Assembly (NCBI GenBank): GCA_000406005.1
Contig: ASZN01000007.1
Span: 1-64,000, forward strand
DNA: 64,000 nt
Reading direction: 5' to 3'
Origin: Candidatus Poribacteria bacterium WGA-3G
GTDB lineage: Bacteria; Poribacteria; WGA-4E; WGA-3G
Shown here one piece after another: positions 8,997 through 18,208 of the stretch (within the stretch, counting starts at the first letter, position 1; the number at the start of each line of letters is the position of its first letter). The position numbers and the translations under genes were made by a program. Under the pieces are notes generated by a model. That model had not been told where the DNA came from, searched no databases, and saw only the letters and a list, made by a program, of their open reading frames with translations.

Positions 8997-9570
8997 TCAA
9001 TCTGCGCCGCGTGGGCTGGACGCGATGCTGATTGTTTATTCCCTGCTTGATGACCATCCCGCATCCGCCGCGTGTGAATCGTTTATCCGAGACCACACAA
9101 ATTGGTTCACAACAACGCTTACGCTGCTTGAAGCAAAAGCGATTCTCACAAAGGTTTATGCTGTAGATACCAATCTTACCTCACAACAACTTTCCCAATT
9201 TTCCGAAGGACCTATTGAGATTGTTGAAGTAGATTTGCCGATAACCCTTGTTGCAATGTCGATTGCCGACACCTTAGCAATCGACATCACCGATGCAGTT
9301 TTGGTGCAAGCAACGCGCACTCGTAATGCCAATATCCTCGCAACAGATGACCGTAAACTAATACAAGCCTGCCATCAAGTAGATATTACGGTTGAAAACC
9401 CAATTGATGTTTCGCTACGGAGGCAAATGGCAAGTTGGGAATCAGAAAACTTGCCGCAAAAAGGATTGCCCCGCATCCTCAGGCAAATTCATCGCTGGTT
9501 GCATCAAAACCATCAACAGGCTGCCGAAGATTTCTGGTCGCAAACCGGCGGTGGGAGCCACTTACCCTAA
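8980..9570 (+). CDS. PIN-domain toxin (VapC-like) with C-terminal extension
   Basis: A 196-residue protein. Residues 10-135 look like a PIN ribonuclease: first acid in GLDA near residue 14, Glu in LLEAKAIL near 50, Asp in ITDAVLVQ near 97 and Asp in LATDDRKL near 116. A typical VapC is about 130-140 residues. The remaining 60 (WESENLPQKG, IHRWLHQNHQ, WSQTGGG) are an extension of unknown role. Start ATG 8980 has GAGGTG upstream; two GTG codons just before are alternatives. It is paired with the AbrB antitoxin. RNA cleavage is inferred from the family. Confidence 0.8.
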   Translation: MTLSFDQSAPRGLDAMLIVYSLLDDHPASAACESFIRDHTNWFTTTLTLLEAKAILTKVYAVDTNLTSQQLSQFSEGPIEIVEVDLPITLVAMSIADTLAIDITDAVLVQATRTRNANILATDDRKLIQACHQVDITVENPIDVSLRRQMASWESENLPQKGLPRILRQIHRWLHQNHQQAAEDFWSQTGGGSHLP

Positions 9571-9608
9571 CAGAACAGAAATTGTGTACGGCATACGGAG
9601 TATGCCTA

Positions 9609-10442
9609 CTACCTTGTCTTAAGCGCCCCCCACGTCGTCGTCAATTTACCAGCAATATCCACAGTCAGAATGTCCCGCGAGTTCATGACCGCCTCGACCT
9701 CTTCCGCCGTTAACGCGCGATCATACACAACCAACTCATCGAGCAAACCTTTATAGAGGTTCGCACCGTTATTCGTATCCGGTCTGCCCCCGATTTCGAT
9801 GTTATTGTCGTTCCAGACCATCACGGGAGCGTTGTTCGGGGTCGCTTTCTCACCCACAAGCTCACCATCAACGTAGACTTCAAGCTTTTCGTCATCAAAA
9901 GTACCGGCGACGTGATACCAGGTATCCGGTTTTAAACCCAAATTCGGCACTGAAACCGTCGTATCAACATCGGCACCGTTAAACGGACCCATCTTCTTCT
10001 GCCCAGAATTGATATACCAGTACAACCCTTCACCGCTGCCGAGTCCAAATTCGACGTTATCATCGCTTGTCCCAGACTTGTCGTAAAAGATGTTCCCATA
10101 GACGTGCCCATTGCCGAGCGCGACATCCGATATTTCAAACGGGAATATCCAAACAGCGACAGTCAGATGCTCCACATAGAGTTCGCTCTGCCCGCCCGGA
10201 TCAATAATTAGGGCAGGGCCGCCCGAGAATTCTATCGCACCGCCGACTTTGCCTTTGGCAACGAATTCCGCGCTGTCGTGGAGTTCCGCTTCAAACCCTT
10301 TCGGACCGACATCTCTCGCAACATCACCTTTACCTTCATTGAACGGCAAGTAAAAGTGTATACCATCCGTGATCCGTGCCGTAGCACTGAGCGTTGCAAC
10401 ACAAAAAGTAAAAATCGCGAAAATCAAGAAAAGTCTTCTCAT
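9609..10442 (-). CDS. Secreted LamG-domain protein
   Basis: A 277-residue exported protein. A Sec signal (MRRLFLIFAIFTFCVATLSA) is followed by one LamG/concanavalin-like jelly-roll domain. Strands seen include HLTVAVWIFPFE, DTWYHVAGTFDDEKLEVYVDGE, and a terminal LLDELVVYDRALTAEEV motif. Start ATG 10442 has AAGGAG 8 bases upstream; a GTG at 10451 would sit too close to it. LamG domains bind sugars or proteins outside the cell, and many copies are usual in Poribacteria-like genomes. It stands alone with no visible operon partner. Ligand unknown. Confidence 0.85.
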   Translation of the reverse strand: MRRLFLIFAIFTFCVATLSATARITDGIHFYLPFNEGKGDVARDVGPKGFEAELHDSAEFVAKGKVGGAIEFSGGPALIIDPGGQSELYVEHLTVAVWIFPFEISDVALGNGHVYGNIFYDKSGTSDDNVEFGLGSGEGLYWYINSGQKKMGPFNGADVDTTVSVPNLGLKPDTWYHVAGTFDDEKLEVYVDGELVGEKATPNNAPVMVWNDNNIEIGGRPDTNNGANLYKGLLDELVVYDRALTAEEVEAVMNSRDILTVDIAGKLTTTWGALKTR

Positions 10443-10939
10443 TTTGTCCACTCCTTCTTATTCTGTGTTACCGGTTGTAAAATTCACAAAAGCACCGTGA
10501 TAAGTACCTCTATTTTAATACACCTATAGGTCTGCGTCAAGAAAAACCCGCATGCCCAATATCAACATGTCCGGCTCCGTTGCGAGTGAAAAAATAAATT
10601 TGCATTTCCGAGTTGAATATGCTATTATATACAATGTAAATATAAAACAACTTAACAATTTAGAGGATTATACTTTTACAAATAACCATAAGGGTCAATT
10701 TTAGCAATAACAACCATCTCGGACCCAGAGCCGGTAGGTTCGGTTTCCTAACCGAACCGGATTTTACAAAGAAACCTTTTAGTGAAATCTGATAAGATTT
10801 TCTCTCATGAAAAATTACAAGAAAATTCGGACTAAAAATTCGTAACCGATTCTCAGACCCAACGTTTATACTCTCACACATGTGGACATGTATACATGTA
10901 GGCATATACGGAAGCGTAAGTAAAATTGAGGTGATTAAC
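10443..10939 (+). other. Non-coding region with promoter and hairpin before the RHH operon
   Basis: No gene is seen in these 497 bp. They hold a possible promoter TTGCAT-17-TATTAT (10600-10628), a 9-bp stem hairpin GGTTCGGTT/AACCGAACC (10737-10758), and near the end a TATACT box (10867-10872) immediately before the ACATGT operator array. The hairpin resembles palindromes scattered elsewhere in the window, such as 16741-16761. Confidence 0.5.
10878..10899 (+). promoter_or_regulatory. Triple ACATGT operator, 8-bp period
   Basis: ACATGT occurs at 10878, 10886 and 10894, an exact 8-bp spacing. The last two form the 14-bp palindrome ACATGTATACATGT. It lies just downstream of a TATACT -10 box (10867-10872) and 41 bp before the ribbon-helix-helix gene. 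That is where an autorepressor operator would block the transcription start. Confidence 0.65.
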
Positions 10940-11137
10940 GTGGAAACAACTCGGAAACCGACTACGATGGTGCCGCCATCTCGTCAAGGGAAAAAAACAA
11001 TTTCGGGACATTTCGATAAGGATGTGCATCGGCAGTTGAAAGTACTCGCCTTGGAGAAGGATACGAGTATCCAAAACCTATTGAGCCAAGCGTTGAACGC
11101 GCTGTTCGAGCGGAACAATATGCCGCCGATCGCGTAA
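10940..11137 (+). CDS. Ribbon-helix-helix antitoxin-like repressor
   Basis: A 65-residue protein. After a basic, Pro-rich N-terminus (TRKPTTMVPPSRQGKK) comes a ribbon-helix-helix fold: strand KTISGHFD, helix KDVHRQLKVLALEKD, and turn plus helix TSIQNLLSQALNALFE. I chose GTG 10940 because GAGGTG is 7 bases upstream; an ATG at 10880 would place the operator inside the coding region. It is likely a DNA-binding antitoxin or plasmid-partition-type repressor that acts on the ACATGT array. It is co-transcribed with the next small gene. Confidence 0.75.
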   Translation: METTRKPTTMVPPSRQGKKTISGHFDKDVHRQLKVLALEKDTSIQNLLSQALNALFERNNMPPIA

Positions 11138-11158
11138 AACCTATTGCGGGAGGTTATG

Positions 11159-11356
11159 ATGATTTCGAACGCGGATTGGAGAATCTTAGAAAAAACGAAT
11201 CGGATGCTCGCGCTGAACTGGGAAGCACTCAGACGCGCACGCGCAACCGAGGATAAGCATACCATCAAGATGGCTGAGATGAGGTACTTCCAAGCATTAC
11301 AAAGTGTGATTGCATCGACCCAAAACGCCGTGGCGCAGTATACAATCTCAAAGTAA
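11159..11356 (+). CDS. Small helical protein of unknown function in RHH operon
   Basis: A 65-residue, mainly helical, Arg/Ala-rich protein (WRILEKTNRMLALNWEALRRARATED, here split: WRILEKTNRML, ALNWEALRRARATED). I chose ATG 11159 with GGGAGG 5 bases upstream. It follows the RHH gene by 21 bp and ends before a strong terminator, so the two form a closed operon. No family is recognised. By position it could be a toxin, a co-repressor or an accessory factor; nothing in the sequence decides this. Confidence 0.6.
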   Translation: MISNADWRILEKTNRMLALNWEALRRARATEDKHTIKMAEMRYFQALQSVIASTQNAVAQYTISK

Positions 11357-11397
11357 TGTCATCATCTTTAACACTTTACTGTCTGCTTTAAGTCGCG

Positions 11398-11436
11398 ATA
11401 AAGGGAACAACATCAGCGTTGTTCCCTTTATTTTTT
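11398..11436 (+). terminator. Rho-independent terminator of RHH operon
   Basis: A 14-bp perfect stem ATAAAGGGAACAAC / GTTGTTCCCTTTAT with a 6-base loop, followed by six T. Confidence 0.9.
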
Positions 11437-11550
11437 CACTTTCCAAATTCAGCAGGTTCGGTTTACAATTGGGCGTCTCATAGCAAAACGTGTGCGGATC
11501 TGGTCCATGACGATTATTTTTTAAAATTAATATCTCTGGAGGGAAATCTG

Positions 11551-12768
11551 CTATACAATAGACGAACGCGCTTGTATTATTGCCCACGCGAATGTGCTAT
11601 CAATCTCAAATTTCGGTTCTGGGTGCCCTGACTCCGCCAATAACCTTCTCGCGATTGGTATACCCATACCAAAACGCTGTACAAAACCGAAAGTGCGCAT
11701 CGCATCCGCTAAATTAGGGTTGCGATAATCAACATACCCCGGCTCACCAAAATTTTCAGCCGTTACCGTACCAAATACACCACCAGGGCTCAAAACTTCA
11801 ATCCGGTCATTATACCAATAAACACGAACCGGTGCATTCGTCGCTTCGTAAGCCCGGTGCATAATTGCGTTTCGGGTAATCTGTTGCACCGCTTCTATCG
11901 GGTAAAGTGCCGTCCGCTTTTCGATAGGACCAGATGTAATGTCAACCGCAATACGATTATGTGCTATTAATTTATCGTCTAAGCGGCGGATCTGATCCGG
12001 AATCGCGCCACGGATAGCCAGACTGTCAATAATATCATCCGTAAGTTCATTCCCATCAATTCTGAGGAATTGTATATAAGCACCCGGCAGAAAGTCTTGC
12101 GGATTCTTTCCAATCGTGAGGATTCCAAGTACAGTAGCAGTCGCATCATCAACAGCAGTAATCATTTTCGTTGCTGCGAGTTGCTCCTCCAAACTCCGAT
12201 CATTGGCTTCCAGGACCTCCTCAGAAAAGGCTTTAGGTAGATAGTCATAACTGAATAGCGCGAGATTAAGGTCTGAAAGGCCTGCCCTCGAAATCGGGTA
12301 CAAATCAAAGGGTCGATCCCCATATCGTCGTTTTTCGTTGAGCATCCGTTCATCTTGTGCCGTTGCAATACCTCGACGTGGGCCTATTCGGATATGAATC
12401 GCGCCTCTGCATCGGACCGGCGGCGAATTGGAGGGTTGCACTGCGACGACAGCAATTTCATTGCCGTGCAGTATCCGCCTTTCCACTGTTAATGATGGCG
12501 GGGGCAGGATATTCCCATCCGTCTTCATGTCCGCCAATTGACGGAGCAATTCATCTGTGATTGGTGTAGTGCCGAGAGTTGCATTGTCTCTGACTCCGAA
12601 AAAAATAAGTCCGACTTCCCCACGGTCGCGTAGATCGTTGGCAAAAGCACAAATCGCCTCTCGAACCTTTTCTGGAGCACTACCAGACAGGGACTCTTTG
12701 AACTCAACAGCGTCAGATTCCCCAGTTTTAATGATTTGCAGTAGTTCTTCGTCTGTTAAATTCGACAT
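11551..12768 (-). CDS. AlbA_2 (Schlafen-like) ATP-binding protein
   Basis: A 405-residue protein of the COG2865 type. The N-terminal AlbA_2/Schlafen domain is at about 5-130 (GESDAVEFKESL, AICAFANDL, GLIFFGVRD). The middle is helical, and the C-terminus has a GHKL-like ATPase remnant (AVQQITRNAIMHRAY near 290; RIEVLSPGGVFG; RFGMGIPIA). Start ATG 12768 has AGGTGG about 8 bases upstream. Members are annotated as putative transcriptional regulators or RNA/DNA-binding ATPases and often sit in defence islands, as here. The exact role is unknown. It converges with the RHH operon terminator. Confidence 0.8.
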   Translation of the reverse strand: MSNLTDEELLQIIKTGESDAVEFKESLSGSAPEKVREAICAFANDLRDRGEVGLIFFGVRDNATLGTTPITDELLRQLADMKTDGNILPPPSLTVERRILHGNEIAVVAVQPSNSPPVRCRGAIHIRIGPRRGIATAQDERMLNEKRRYGDRPFDLYPISRAGLSDLNLALFSYDYLPKAFSEEVLEANDRSLEEQLAATKMITAVDDATATVLGILTIGKNPQDFLPGAYIQFLRIDGNELTDDIIDSLAIRGAIPDQIRRLDDKLIAHNRIAVDITSGPIEKRTALYPIEAVQQITRNAIMHRAYEATNAPVRVYWYNDRIEVLSPGGVFGTVTAENFGEPGYVDYRNPNLADAMRTFGFVQRFGMGIPIARRLLAESGHPEPKFEIDSTFAWAIIQARSSIV

Positions 12769-12873
12769 CAGAATATCCACCTAATTTGGTAAAATCGAAA
12801 AATCTATAATAAGTATACAGAGGGCGTTTGAGTTTGTCAAGGCATCATCTTTGATTCGGTTGTTCTTGTGCAA

Positions 12874-14574
12874 TCAATACAGCACATGCACCCGATTCTT
12901 TCCGCGCACCGTCTCATCTGGCAACACTATCGGCACTTCAACGACAACAATGATCGCGCCATCCGCACTCATCGCAAGCGTATCATAAGGCAGTTGTCCC
13001 TCTGTACGGTAGGTGTACAGATATTTCGATAAGCCGCTGCCGTCTGCTGTCAAATCAAATACCGACACACCGTGAAGACTCTCGTTCGGATCTTGTGTAC
13101 GCTTAGAGACAGACAACACAGCGTAGCGATCCTTCACATCAACGCGTAAACCTTGCGGCATATTCTCAAGCTGCCACTGCCAGATTTTCTCACCCGACCA
13201 CGAATAGGCGAACAGCGTCATCCCATTCGGATGTGCTGCCGAAGGGCGTTGCGCACCTTTTCGGAGATGATATGGGATGTAGGTGTCTCCAGTGACGAAG
13301 AGAGCGGCTGCGTCTGTCGCCCCAATCGTACCAGAAGTCGCCACAATCGGAATACCACTCACCTCCAGAGGGGTCGTCAAGTTTTCCTGCCATATCGGTT
13401 CGGGACTATCAACGTCAAAGATAAATGCACGTCCGTCGTCTGTTGTTACATTGATGAATTTGCCGTCGGGAGACATGCTAACCCCACGCCAAAACGTGAC
13501 CTGTGGAAAATACGCGCGCAGCGGTTCAATATCCGCATGCCACTTTTCTGTCCCGTCTGCTGTGTTAAGAACAACGAGTTTTCCATTACCGGCACCGTTT
13601 TCATCGGTCGGACTCCCTTGTAAGTTATGTCCACTGTCTGTCACGATCCCAAGCGTCTTCCCATCGGCACTTACGTCAAACCAGCGTATTATCTTTGAAG
13701 TCGCACTGTCGCGGGGCCATTTCCAAATAACATCCCCCGTTTCGCTGTCAAACCTATAGAGTTGCGACATCTTACGGGGTGTATCGTTTTCTGTCCATGA
13801 ATGCACGCTTGCGACCAAAAGATCGCCGTTAGCCAGCGTTCGCATACACACTGGACCGGGATAACTGACCCACGCGTAAACACTGTCCGGATCGCTCGGT
13901 GTAGAGGTTTCGATGTCATCAGCAGTACGATACTTCCAACGGAGCGTCGGCTTCTCGGTTGCGAGATCGTAGCAATAGATAAATCCGTCAGCCGCCTGCT
14001 CCCCAACATAGAGCAGCGTACCATCGGGATTAAACGCCATCCGTCTCACATATCCTTCTGAGATACGCGTTTTCCAAAGTGTCTCACCCGTGATTGGTTG
14101 GAGCACAGCAAGATGTCCACTGTCCGTCGCAACCGCCAATCTTTCAGTATTAGGGGCGTTGCCGTGTCCTAAAGCAACCGCAGTCGGTTTCGCAGGGCGC
14201 CGGAGGTTTTCCATCAGCGACAAAAGCCCGTCTAATTCAACCGTGCGGATGAGATACGACACCGGCTTTAGCGGCGCAGTCGCCGTTTTCACGCGATCAT
14301 TCAAGCGAAACTGATAACCTTGGTTCGGTTGCCATCTGAATCGCAATAGGACACGATTCGTATCAAGGCGTTGAGTCGTCAATCCTTCGGCTAATTCGCG
14401 CGCTGTGTCGTCAGACACAGCGGTAACACCGATGTCGTCCGAGAGACCGTCTTTGTGTTCGGTTTCAACAACGACACCTGTCCGAACCCAAGTGACACTC
14501 ACATCGGCTGTTGCAATACCGATAGAGAAAATGAAAAGTAAGCAGAGAAAATGAAAAATTTGAATTCGCTTCAT
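12874..14574 (-). CDS. Secreted PQQ/WD-type beta-propeller, third gene of cobalamin-controlled operon
   Basis: A 566-residue exported protein. The signal peptide (RIQIFHFLCLLFIFSIGIATA region, residues 3-23) is followed by a cluster of blades with repeats of the form AFNPDGTLLYVG, DVSADGKTLGIVT, SMSPDGKFINVTTDDG and AMSADGAIIVV. Trp-docking phrases such as ITGETLWKTRI and ETGDVIWKW are as in PQQ-like propellers. I chose ATG 14574 at the signal peptide with AAGGAA upstream; the open frame extends to 14847 but that part has no protein character. It follows the lipoprotein gene by 77 bp on the same strand and is probably in the riboswitch-controlled operon. A ligand-binding role outside the inner membrane is inferred. 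Confidence 0.75.
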   Translation of the reverse strand: MKRIQIFHFLCLLFIFSIGIATADVSVTWVRTGVVVETEHKDGLSDDIGVTAVSDDTARELAEGLTTQRLDTNRVLLRFRWQPNQGYQFRLNDRVKTATAPLKPVSYLIRTVELDGLLSLMENLRRPAKPTAVALGHGNAPNTERLAVATDSGHLAVLQPITGETLWKTRISEGYVRRMAFNPDGTLLYVGEQAADGFIYCYDLATEKPTLRWKYRTADDIETSTPSDPDSVYAWVSYPGPVCMRTLANGDLLVASVHSWTENDTPRKMSQLYRFDSETGDVIWKWPRDSATSKIIRWFDVSADGKTLGIVTDSGHNLQGSPTDENGAGNGKLVVLNTADGTEKWHADIEPLRAYFPQVTFWRGVSMSPDGKFINVTTDDGRAFIFDVDSPEPIWQENLTTPLEVSGIPIVATSGTIGATDAAALFVTGDTYIPYHLRKGAQRPSAAHPNGMTLFAYSWSGEKIWQWQLENMPQGLRVDVKDRYAVLSVSKRTQDPNESLHGVSVFDLTADGSGLSKYLYTYRTEGQLPYDTLAMSADGAIIVVVEVPIVLPDETVRGKNRVHVLY

Positions 14575-14651
14575 GTTGTGTTTCCTTGTGTTGTCTGAAT
14601 GCTTTTTCTGCGTGAGTGAAAAACCGCACCTACGGACCCGACAGCCATAAC

Positions 14652-16658
14652 TTAATCCGCCACGCGCCAGAGTCCGCGTCCTAACCTCGCACCGAGAAGT
14701 ACACCGATAAATGTGTAGGCGAACCCCTCTACTAAGATTCGGAGGACAATATACCAATCGGCGTAGAAAAGTCGATAGAATAGCATAGAGAGTTGAAAAT
14801 CGACATAGACAGCGATCGCGTCGCAGACCCCCAACACGACGGCCCATGCCAATATGTTCCGTCCGCGCACAAACAGAAATCCCGTTTCCAATAAGAGGAC
14901 ACTCGTACCGGTATAGACAATCGCCATCGGTGTAAAGAGCCCGAACGTAACGCCGCTCAGCAGCAACCGCACCGCCGAGACGAGTAAAATCACACCGCTT
15001 CCGTTGCTTTGCCGCTTCGCATTCACATATTCAAGCGTCGCAGCGTCCGTGTTCTGCCTGCCTTGGTAGGTGTGCCTTGTAAGCGTGCCTGCCGTCCTTT
15101 TAGGATCCCCGCTAATATAAATTAACAACGCCGTCAACAAGGCGTAGTAGAGGGTCTCATTTATCAAACCCGTTAGGAGCACAGAAATCGGACCGAGAAC
15201 TGCGCGGATTAAGTTGAGAAACAACGTTGATGGGACCATCACCCCCACGAAAATCGTCGCGCCGAATAACGCGATAACAATGATCTGTTTCGTTGTGAAT
15301 CCCGCAAAAATTCGCTTGTGAAACCGCAAGACAACTGCAAAGCCGATACTACTGCAAATTATCGCCAGTAGACTGATAAGCAGTGCTTGCTGATTTGGAA
15401 CAATTAGGTGCAACGGTCGCTTTTCGCGAAGGACGGTTGCATCGCTGCCCCAGACTTTCACCGTAATGTCACGCTGATACACTCCAGGGATCGCCTGTTC
15501 CGGCTTCCCTTGCCTGATATACATCGGGTGAAAATAGACAGGAAGTGGAATTTCTGTAACCACACCTGCTGGAAGGCTTGCAAATGCCACACTCTGATTT
15601 ATGCCGCCGTTCGCTGTCTCTGGAGGCGCGAGAAACGGAATCGTTTCGCCGCTATTTATATCTATATTGCTCGACGATACGACCACATGAATCGTCGCTG
15701 CACTATCATTGCGGAGACGCACTGTCTGATAAGTTGTCGGCTCGAAGGCGTTGGTCTGCGCTGTTCCGAACCCTCTAAAAAATGGACGCGCATAGTGGAT
15801 AGTATTCGCTCGCTGCCTCGAATCCGCTGCACCTATCGCATCCGTAGGCATCACAATCGATTCGATGGAGAGGCGTTCAGCAATCTCTGGAATTGTCGCC
15901 ATCTGCAGTGCCACCTTCGCCTGCTGCTCCCATACCTGACCACTGTCTGCCGTAAAACGGACAGTCCCAGAAATTTCTTGTCCATCTGTCTGATTTTCCT
16001 CAGATGTTCTCAAAACTAACTCACGGTACCAGACCTCCGATGCGACTTTAAATCTATCAGTGGTGGAGAGGCAAGTTTCGGTCCCGATTGTCTCACTTCT
16101 CCAGTCCTCTGGTAACCGAACGATTGTCAATGTAGAGGGAAGACAGAGTTGGAAATCAAAGGTCGCTGCCACATTCCCGTTTCTAACAAGGACAGTGGCT
16201 GTCATTTCACTTTCTTTCAAAACGAGTGCCTTCTGACTGCTTCCGAACGTCTGCCCTGTATCCGCTTGTGGTGCAGTCCCATAAGGAATCGCGATTTCTA
16301 AGCTCCCTTGTGCATACGAACGCGGGGCGGTTACAATTTGACTATCAACACCTCCCGTTACCAGAGTCGCCTCAAATCTGTAGGTTTCCCCCTCGCGCCA
16401 TTCAAAGTAGAGCGGTTCTATCTGTCGCGGTGGTGTCGGAAAGTTGAGTTGCGCGACCCTCACACCGTCTTCATTAAAGGCGTTCAGACGCTGTACCGGC
16501 GACGCTTCACCGAACCGCACCTTCGCACCCAACGAAAAGAACGCCACCTCCCATGATAACGTCTCTTCTTCAGGCGTTGAGGCACAACTGACAAGGAAAA
16601 TGAGCAGTACCAGGTACCAGAGAGACTTCTTTATTATGGATTGATCTAAAGCGTCCAT
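14652..16658 (-). CDS. Lipoprotein with C-terminal polytopic membrane domain (ECF S-component-like)
   Basis: A 668-residue protein. A lipoprotein signal (LVLLIFLVSCAS, lipobox LVSC near residue 23) leads a beta-rich region of about 390 residues outside the membrane. Then come six or more hydrophobic helices from about 415 to the end, including ALLISLLAIICSSIGFAVV, IIVIALFGATIFVGVMV, and GPISVLLTGLINETLYYALL. The helix set and the loop GPISVLLTGLINE recall substrate-binding S-components of ECF vitamin transporters. No EcfA/T genes are seen here, so a shared energising module elsewhere would be needed. Start ATG 16658 has GGAG 9 bases upstream. It lies 116 bp after the propeller-dockerin gene under a cobalamin riboswitch. 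Corrinoid transport is therefore the leading guess; the fusion of lipoprotein and S-like parts is unusual. Confidence 0.65.
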   Translation of the reverse strand: MDALDQSIIKKSLWYLVLLIFLVSCASTPEEETLSWEVAFFSLGAKVRFGEASPVQRLNAFNEDGVRVAQLNFPTPPRQIEPLYFEWREGETYRFEATLVTGGVDSQIVTAPRSYAQGSLEIAIPYGTAPQADTGQTFGSSQKALVLKESEMTATVLVRNGNVAATFDFQLCLPSTLTIVRLPEDWRSETIGTETCLSTTDRFKVASEVWYRELVLRTSEENQTDGQEISGTVRFTADSGQVWEQQAKVALQMATIPEIAERLSIESIVMPTDAIGAADSRQRANTIHYARPFFRGFGTAQTNAFEPTTYQTVRLRNDSAATIHVVVSSSNIDINSGETIPFLAPPETANGGINQSVAFASLPAGVVTEIPLPVYFHPMYIRQGKPEQAIPGVYQRDITVKVWGSDATVLREKRPLHLIVPNQQALLISLLAIICSSIGFAVVLRFHKRIFAGFTTKQIIVIALFGATIFVGVMVPSTLFLNLIRAVLGPISVLLTGLINETLYYALLTALLIYISGDPKRTAGTLTRHTYQGRQNTDAATLEYVNAKRQSNGSGVILLVSAVRLLLSGVTFGLFTPMAIVYTGTSVLLLETGFLFVRGRNILAWAVVLGVCDAIAVYVDFQLSMLFYRLFYADWYIVLRILVEGFAYTFIGVLLGARLGRGLWRVAD

Positions 16659-16740
16659 GATATGAATCTCCATATCAGTACCGATGTCACTGCCCATTTT
16701 CTTCGATAGTAATTTTAAAAATTGCCAGTAGTGAATGAAA

Positions 16741-16761
16741 GGCGCGGTTCCGAACCGCGCC
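16741..16761 (-). terminator. Intergenic hairpin after propeller-dockerin gene
   Basis: A perfect GC-rich palindrome GGCGCGGTTC.GAACCGCGCC lies between the first and second genes of the operon, followed on the minus strand by TTTCATT. The T run is poor, so it may be a processing or stability hairpin, or one of the dispersed palindromes, rather than a full terminator. Confidence 0.45.
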
Positions 16762-16774
16762 AATGATTCCTAAA

Positions 16775-18118
16775 TTACAACGCCTGACCAATCAGCACCA
16801 GATCAAGGATATTGACGACTTCGTCACCATTAACATCCGCGACGATGCCAGCACCCTGATCACCCAAGAACCGAGCCGCGATGACCAGATCCAAAATATT
16901 GACAACGCCATCGTTGTTTATATCTTCGCGGCGTGAGATAACTCGTGCAAACGCAAGGATAGAGGCACCCGGACCAACATGATATGTTTGCAGGAGAGAC
17001 GCATCCATGACATCCATGACACGAACGTAATCCTGTCCGCCGCCTCCCCAGTCGGGTTGCGTGATATACAGATTTCCGTCCGGCGCGAAGGTCAAACCAC
17101 CACCGATAGGCGCATCCGCATCGTTACTGAAGTTAGCAATCGTATCATCTTCGTCGCGAATCCAGTCTTCTGCTACGATATCGTAGATAAGCAAACCCGG
17201 TTTTTGCCAGCTGCCTTGCATGAACAGCTGCTTTTCAGAATTAAGAGCGGCGGCGCCAGGCGCGAATCCGAGCTCAACCGTTTCGGCAATCTCATCAGTA
17301 GTCGCGTCAATCACGACGATATGTCCAAGGACATCGTCGTAATTGCCTATCGTTTTGACGATAACGGACGATTCACTGTCGTTGAAGATTTCACTCGCGT
17401 TCGTCGGCACCGGAATAGATTTCAGCACCGTGTCTGTCGCTGTATCAATGACTGTGACACTGCTCTGGTAATAGTCAGTTTTACCTGCTTCTGGGTCCCA
17501 TTCCCATGCAGGGTTTGATACGTAGACTTTGCCGTTGAGGAGCGTAATACCCGTCGGTTTGTTGAAAAAACCGGTGATGATCTTCGTTACATTACGATTC
17601 GGAATGTTAACGACATGCACCTCGTATGCCGCTGCACAGGTAACGTAGGCTTTCTCATCGTTGATAAAAACGATCTGCTGAGGGGTCGCGCCTTCTTGAA
17701 TCGGAATTTCACCAACGATCTCTCGGTCCTCCAAATTGACAATAAAAATGCTATCACCATCACTCGGGGCACCCGTAACAGGTAAATTAAAAGTCGGAAT
17801 ATACGCGAGATGTCCTCGAACCGAAAGACCGACTGCCCGCCTCCGCTGAAGCACTTGGCTGCTAAAATGGAGTATCTCGTTGTCTACAGCCCGATTTTCA
17901 TTCGGCTCCATCAGATCGATGATTGAAAGCGATGCCGTAATGCCCAAATCGGGATCTGTCAAGGCGTTTATGACAACCGCAAGGTCTTGAACCTCTGTCT
18001 GTCCAAAGGATGGACTCAGGAGGCGCGTAAACAGAAGCGCGCTTATGAGTAGGAATGTGGGTAGTTTGAGAAACGATGTAGACGAGAAGTGCCGCCGAAA
18101 GGAAAAAACTTTGTTCAT
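16775..18118 (-). CDS. Secreted YVTN-type beta-propeller with C-terminal dockerin, first gene after cobalamin riboswitch
   Basis: A 447-residue exported protein. A basic N-terminus and hydrophobic signal (LKLPTFLLISALLFTRLLS) come first. Seven-bladed YncE-like propeller repeats span about 60-385 (SIFIVNLEDREIVGEI, EVHVVNIPNRNVTKII, SVTVIDTATDTVLKSI, HIVVIDATTDEIAETV). The last 55 residues hold a duplicated calcium-binding dockerin motif (DINNDGVVNILDLV, then DVNGDEVVNILDLV). It is the first gene downstream of a cobalamin riboswitch. Bacteroides BtuG, a surface corrinoid-binding protein, is also a seven-bladed propeller, so a comparable role is attractive. The dockerin pair would allow surface assembly. 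Corrinoid binding is inference from fold and regulation. Confidence 0.75.
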   Translation of the reverse strand: MNKVFSFRRHFSSTSFLKLPTFLLISALLFTRLLSPSFGQTEVQDLAVVINALTDPDLGITASLSIIDLMEPNENRAVDNEILHFSSQVLQRRRAVGLSVRGHLAYIPTFNLPVTGAPSDGDSIFIVNLEDREIVGEIPIQEGATPQQIVFINDEKAYVTCAAAYEVHVVNIPNRNVTKIITGFFNKPTGITLLNGKVYVSNPAWEWDPEAGKTDYYQSSVTVIDTATDTVLKSIPVPTNASEIFNDSESSVIVKTIGNYDDVLGHIVVIDATTDEIAETVELGFAPGAAALNSEKQLFMQGSWQKPGLLIYDIVAEDWIRDEDDTIANFSNDADAPIGGGLTFAPDGNLYITQPDWGGGGQDYVRVMDVMDASLLQTYHVGPGASILAFARVISRREDINNDGVVNILDLVIAARFLGDQGAGIVADVNGDEVVNILDLVLIGQAL

Positions 18119-18133
18119 ACTTTTTAATAAAAT

Positions 18134-18160
18134 GTTTCGGCTTGCGAGCTTCGCCGAAAC
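18134..18160 (-). promoter_or_regulatory. Leader hairpin near start of propeller gene
   Basis: GTTTCGGC / GCCGAAAC, an 8-bp stem, ends 16 bases before the ATG at 18118 (minus strand) and is followed by ATTTTATT. It may hide the ribosome site or act as a second terminator in the riboswitch leader. Confidence 0.45.
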
Positions 18161-18181
18161 CCTCCGTAATGAAACAAGAAA

Positions 18182-18208
18182 CCCCTGCTCTCGTAGAGAA
18201 GACAGGGG
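18182..18208 (-). terminator. Expression-platform terminator of cobalamin riboswitch
   Basis: On the minus strand, stem CCCCTG / CAGGGG with an inner CTCT/AGAG stem is followed by TTTCTTGTTTC. It lies between the riboswitch core and the propeller gene, where a ligand-controlled terminator would be expected. Confidence 0.65.

Noticed and set aside
12874..14847. Longer form of the second propeller protein starting at 14847
   Set aside because: The first 90 residues are Arg/Cys-rich without protein character; a signal peptide with a ribosome site begins at 14574.
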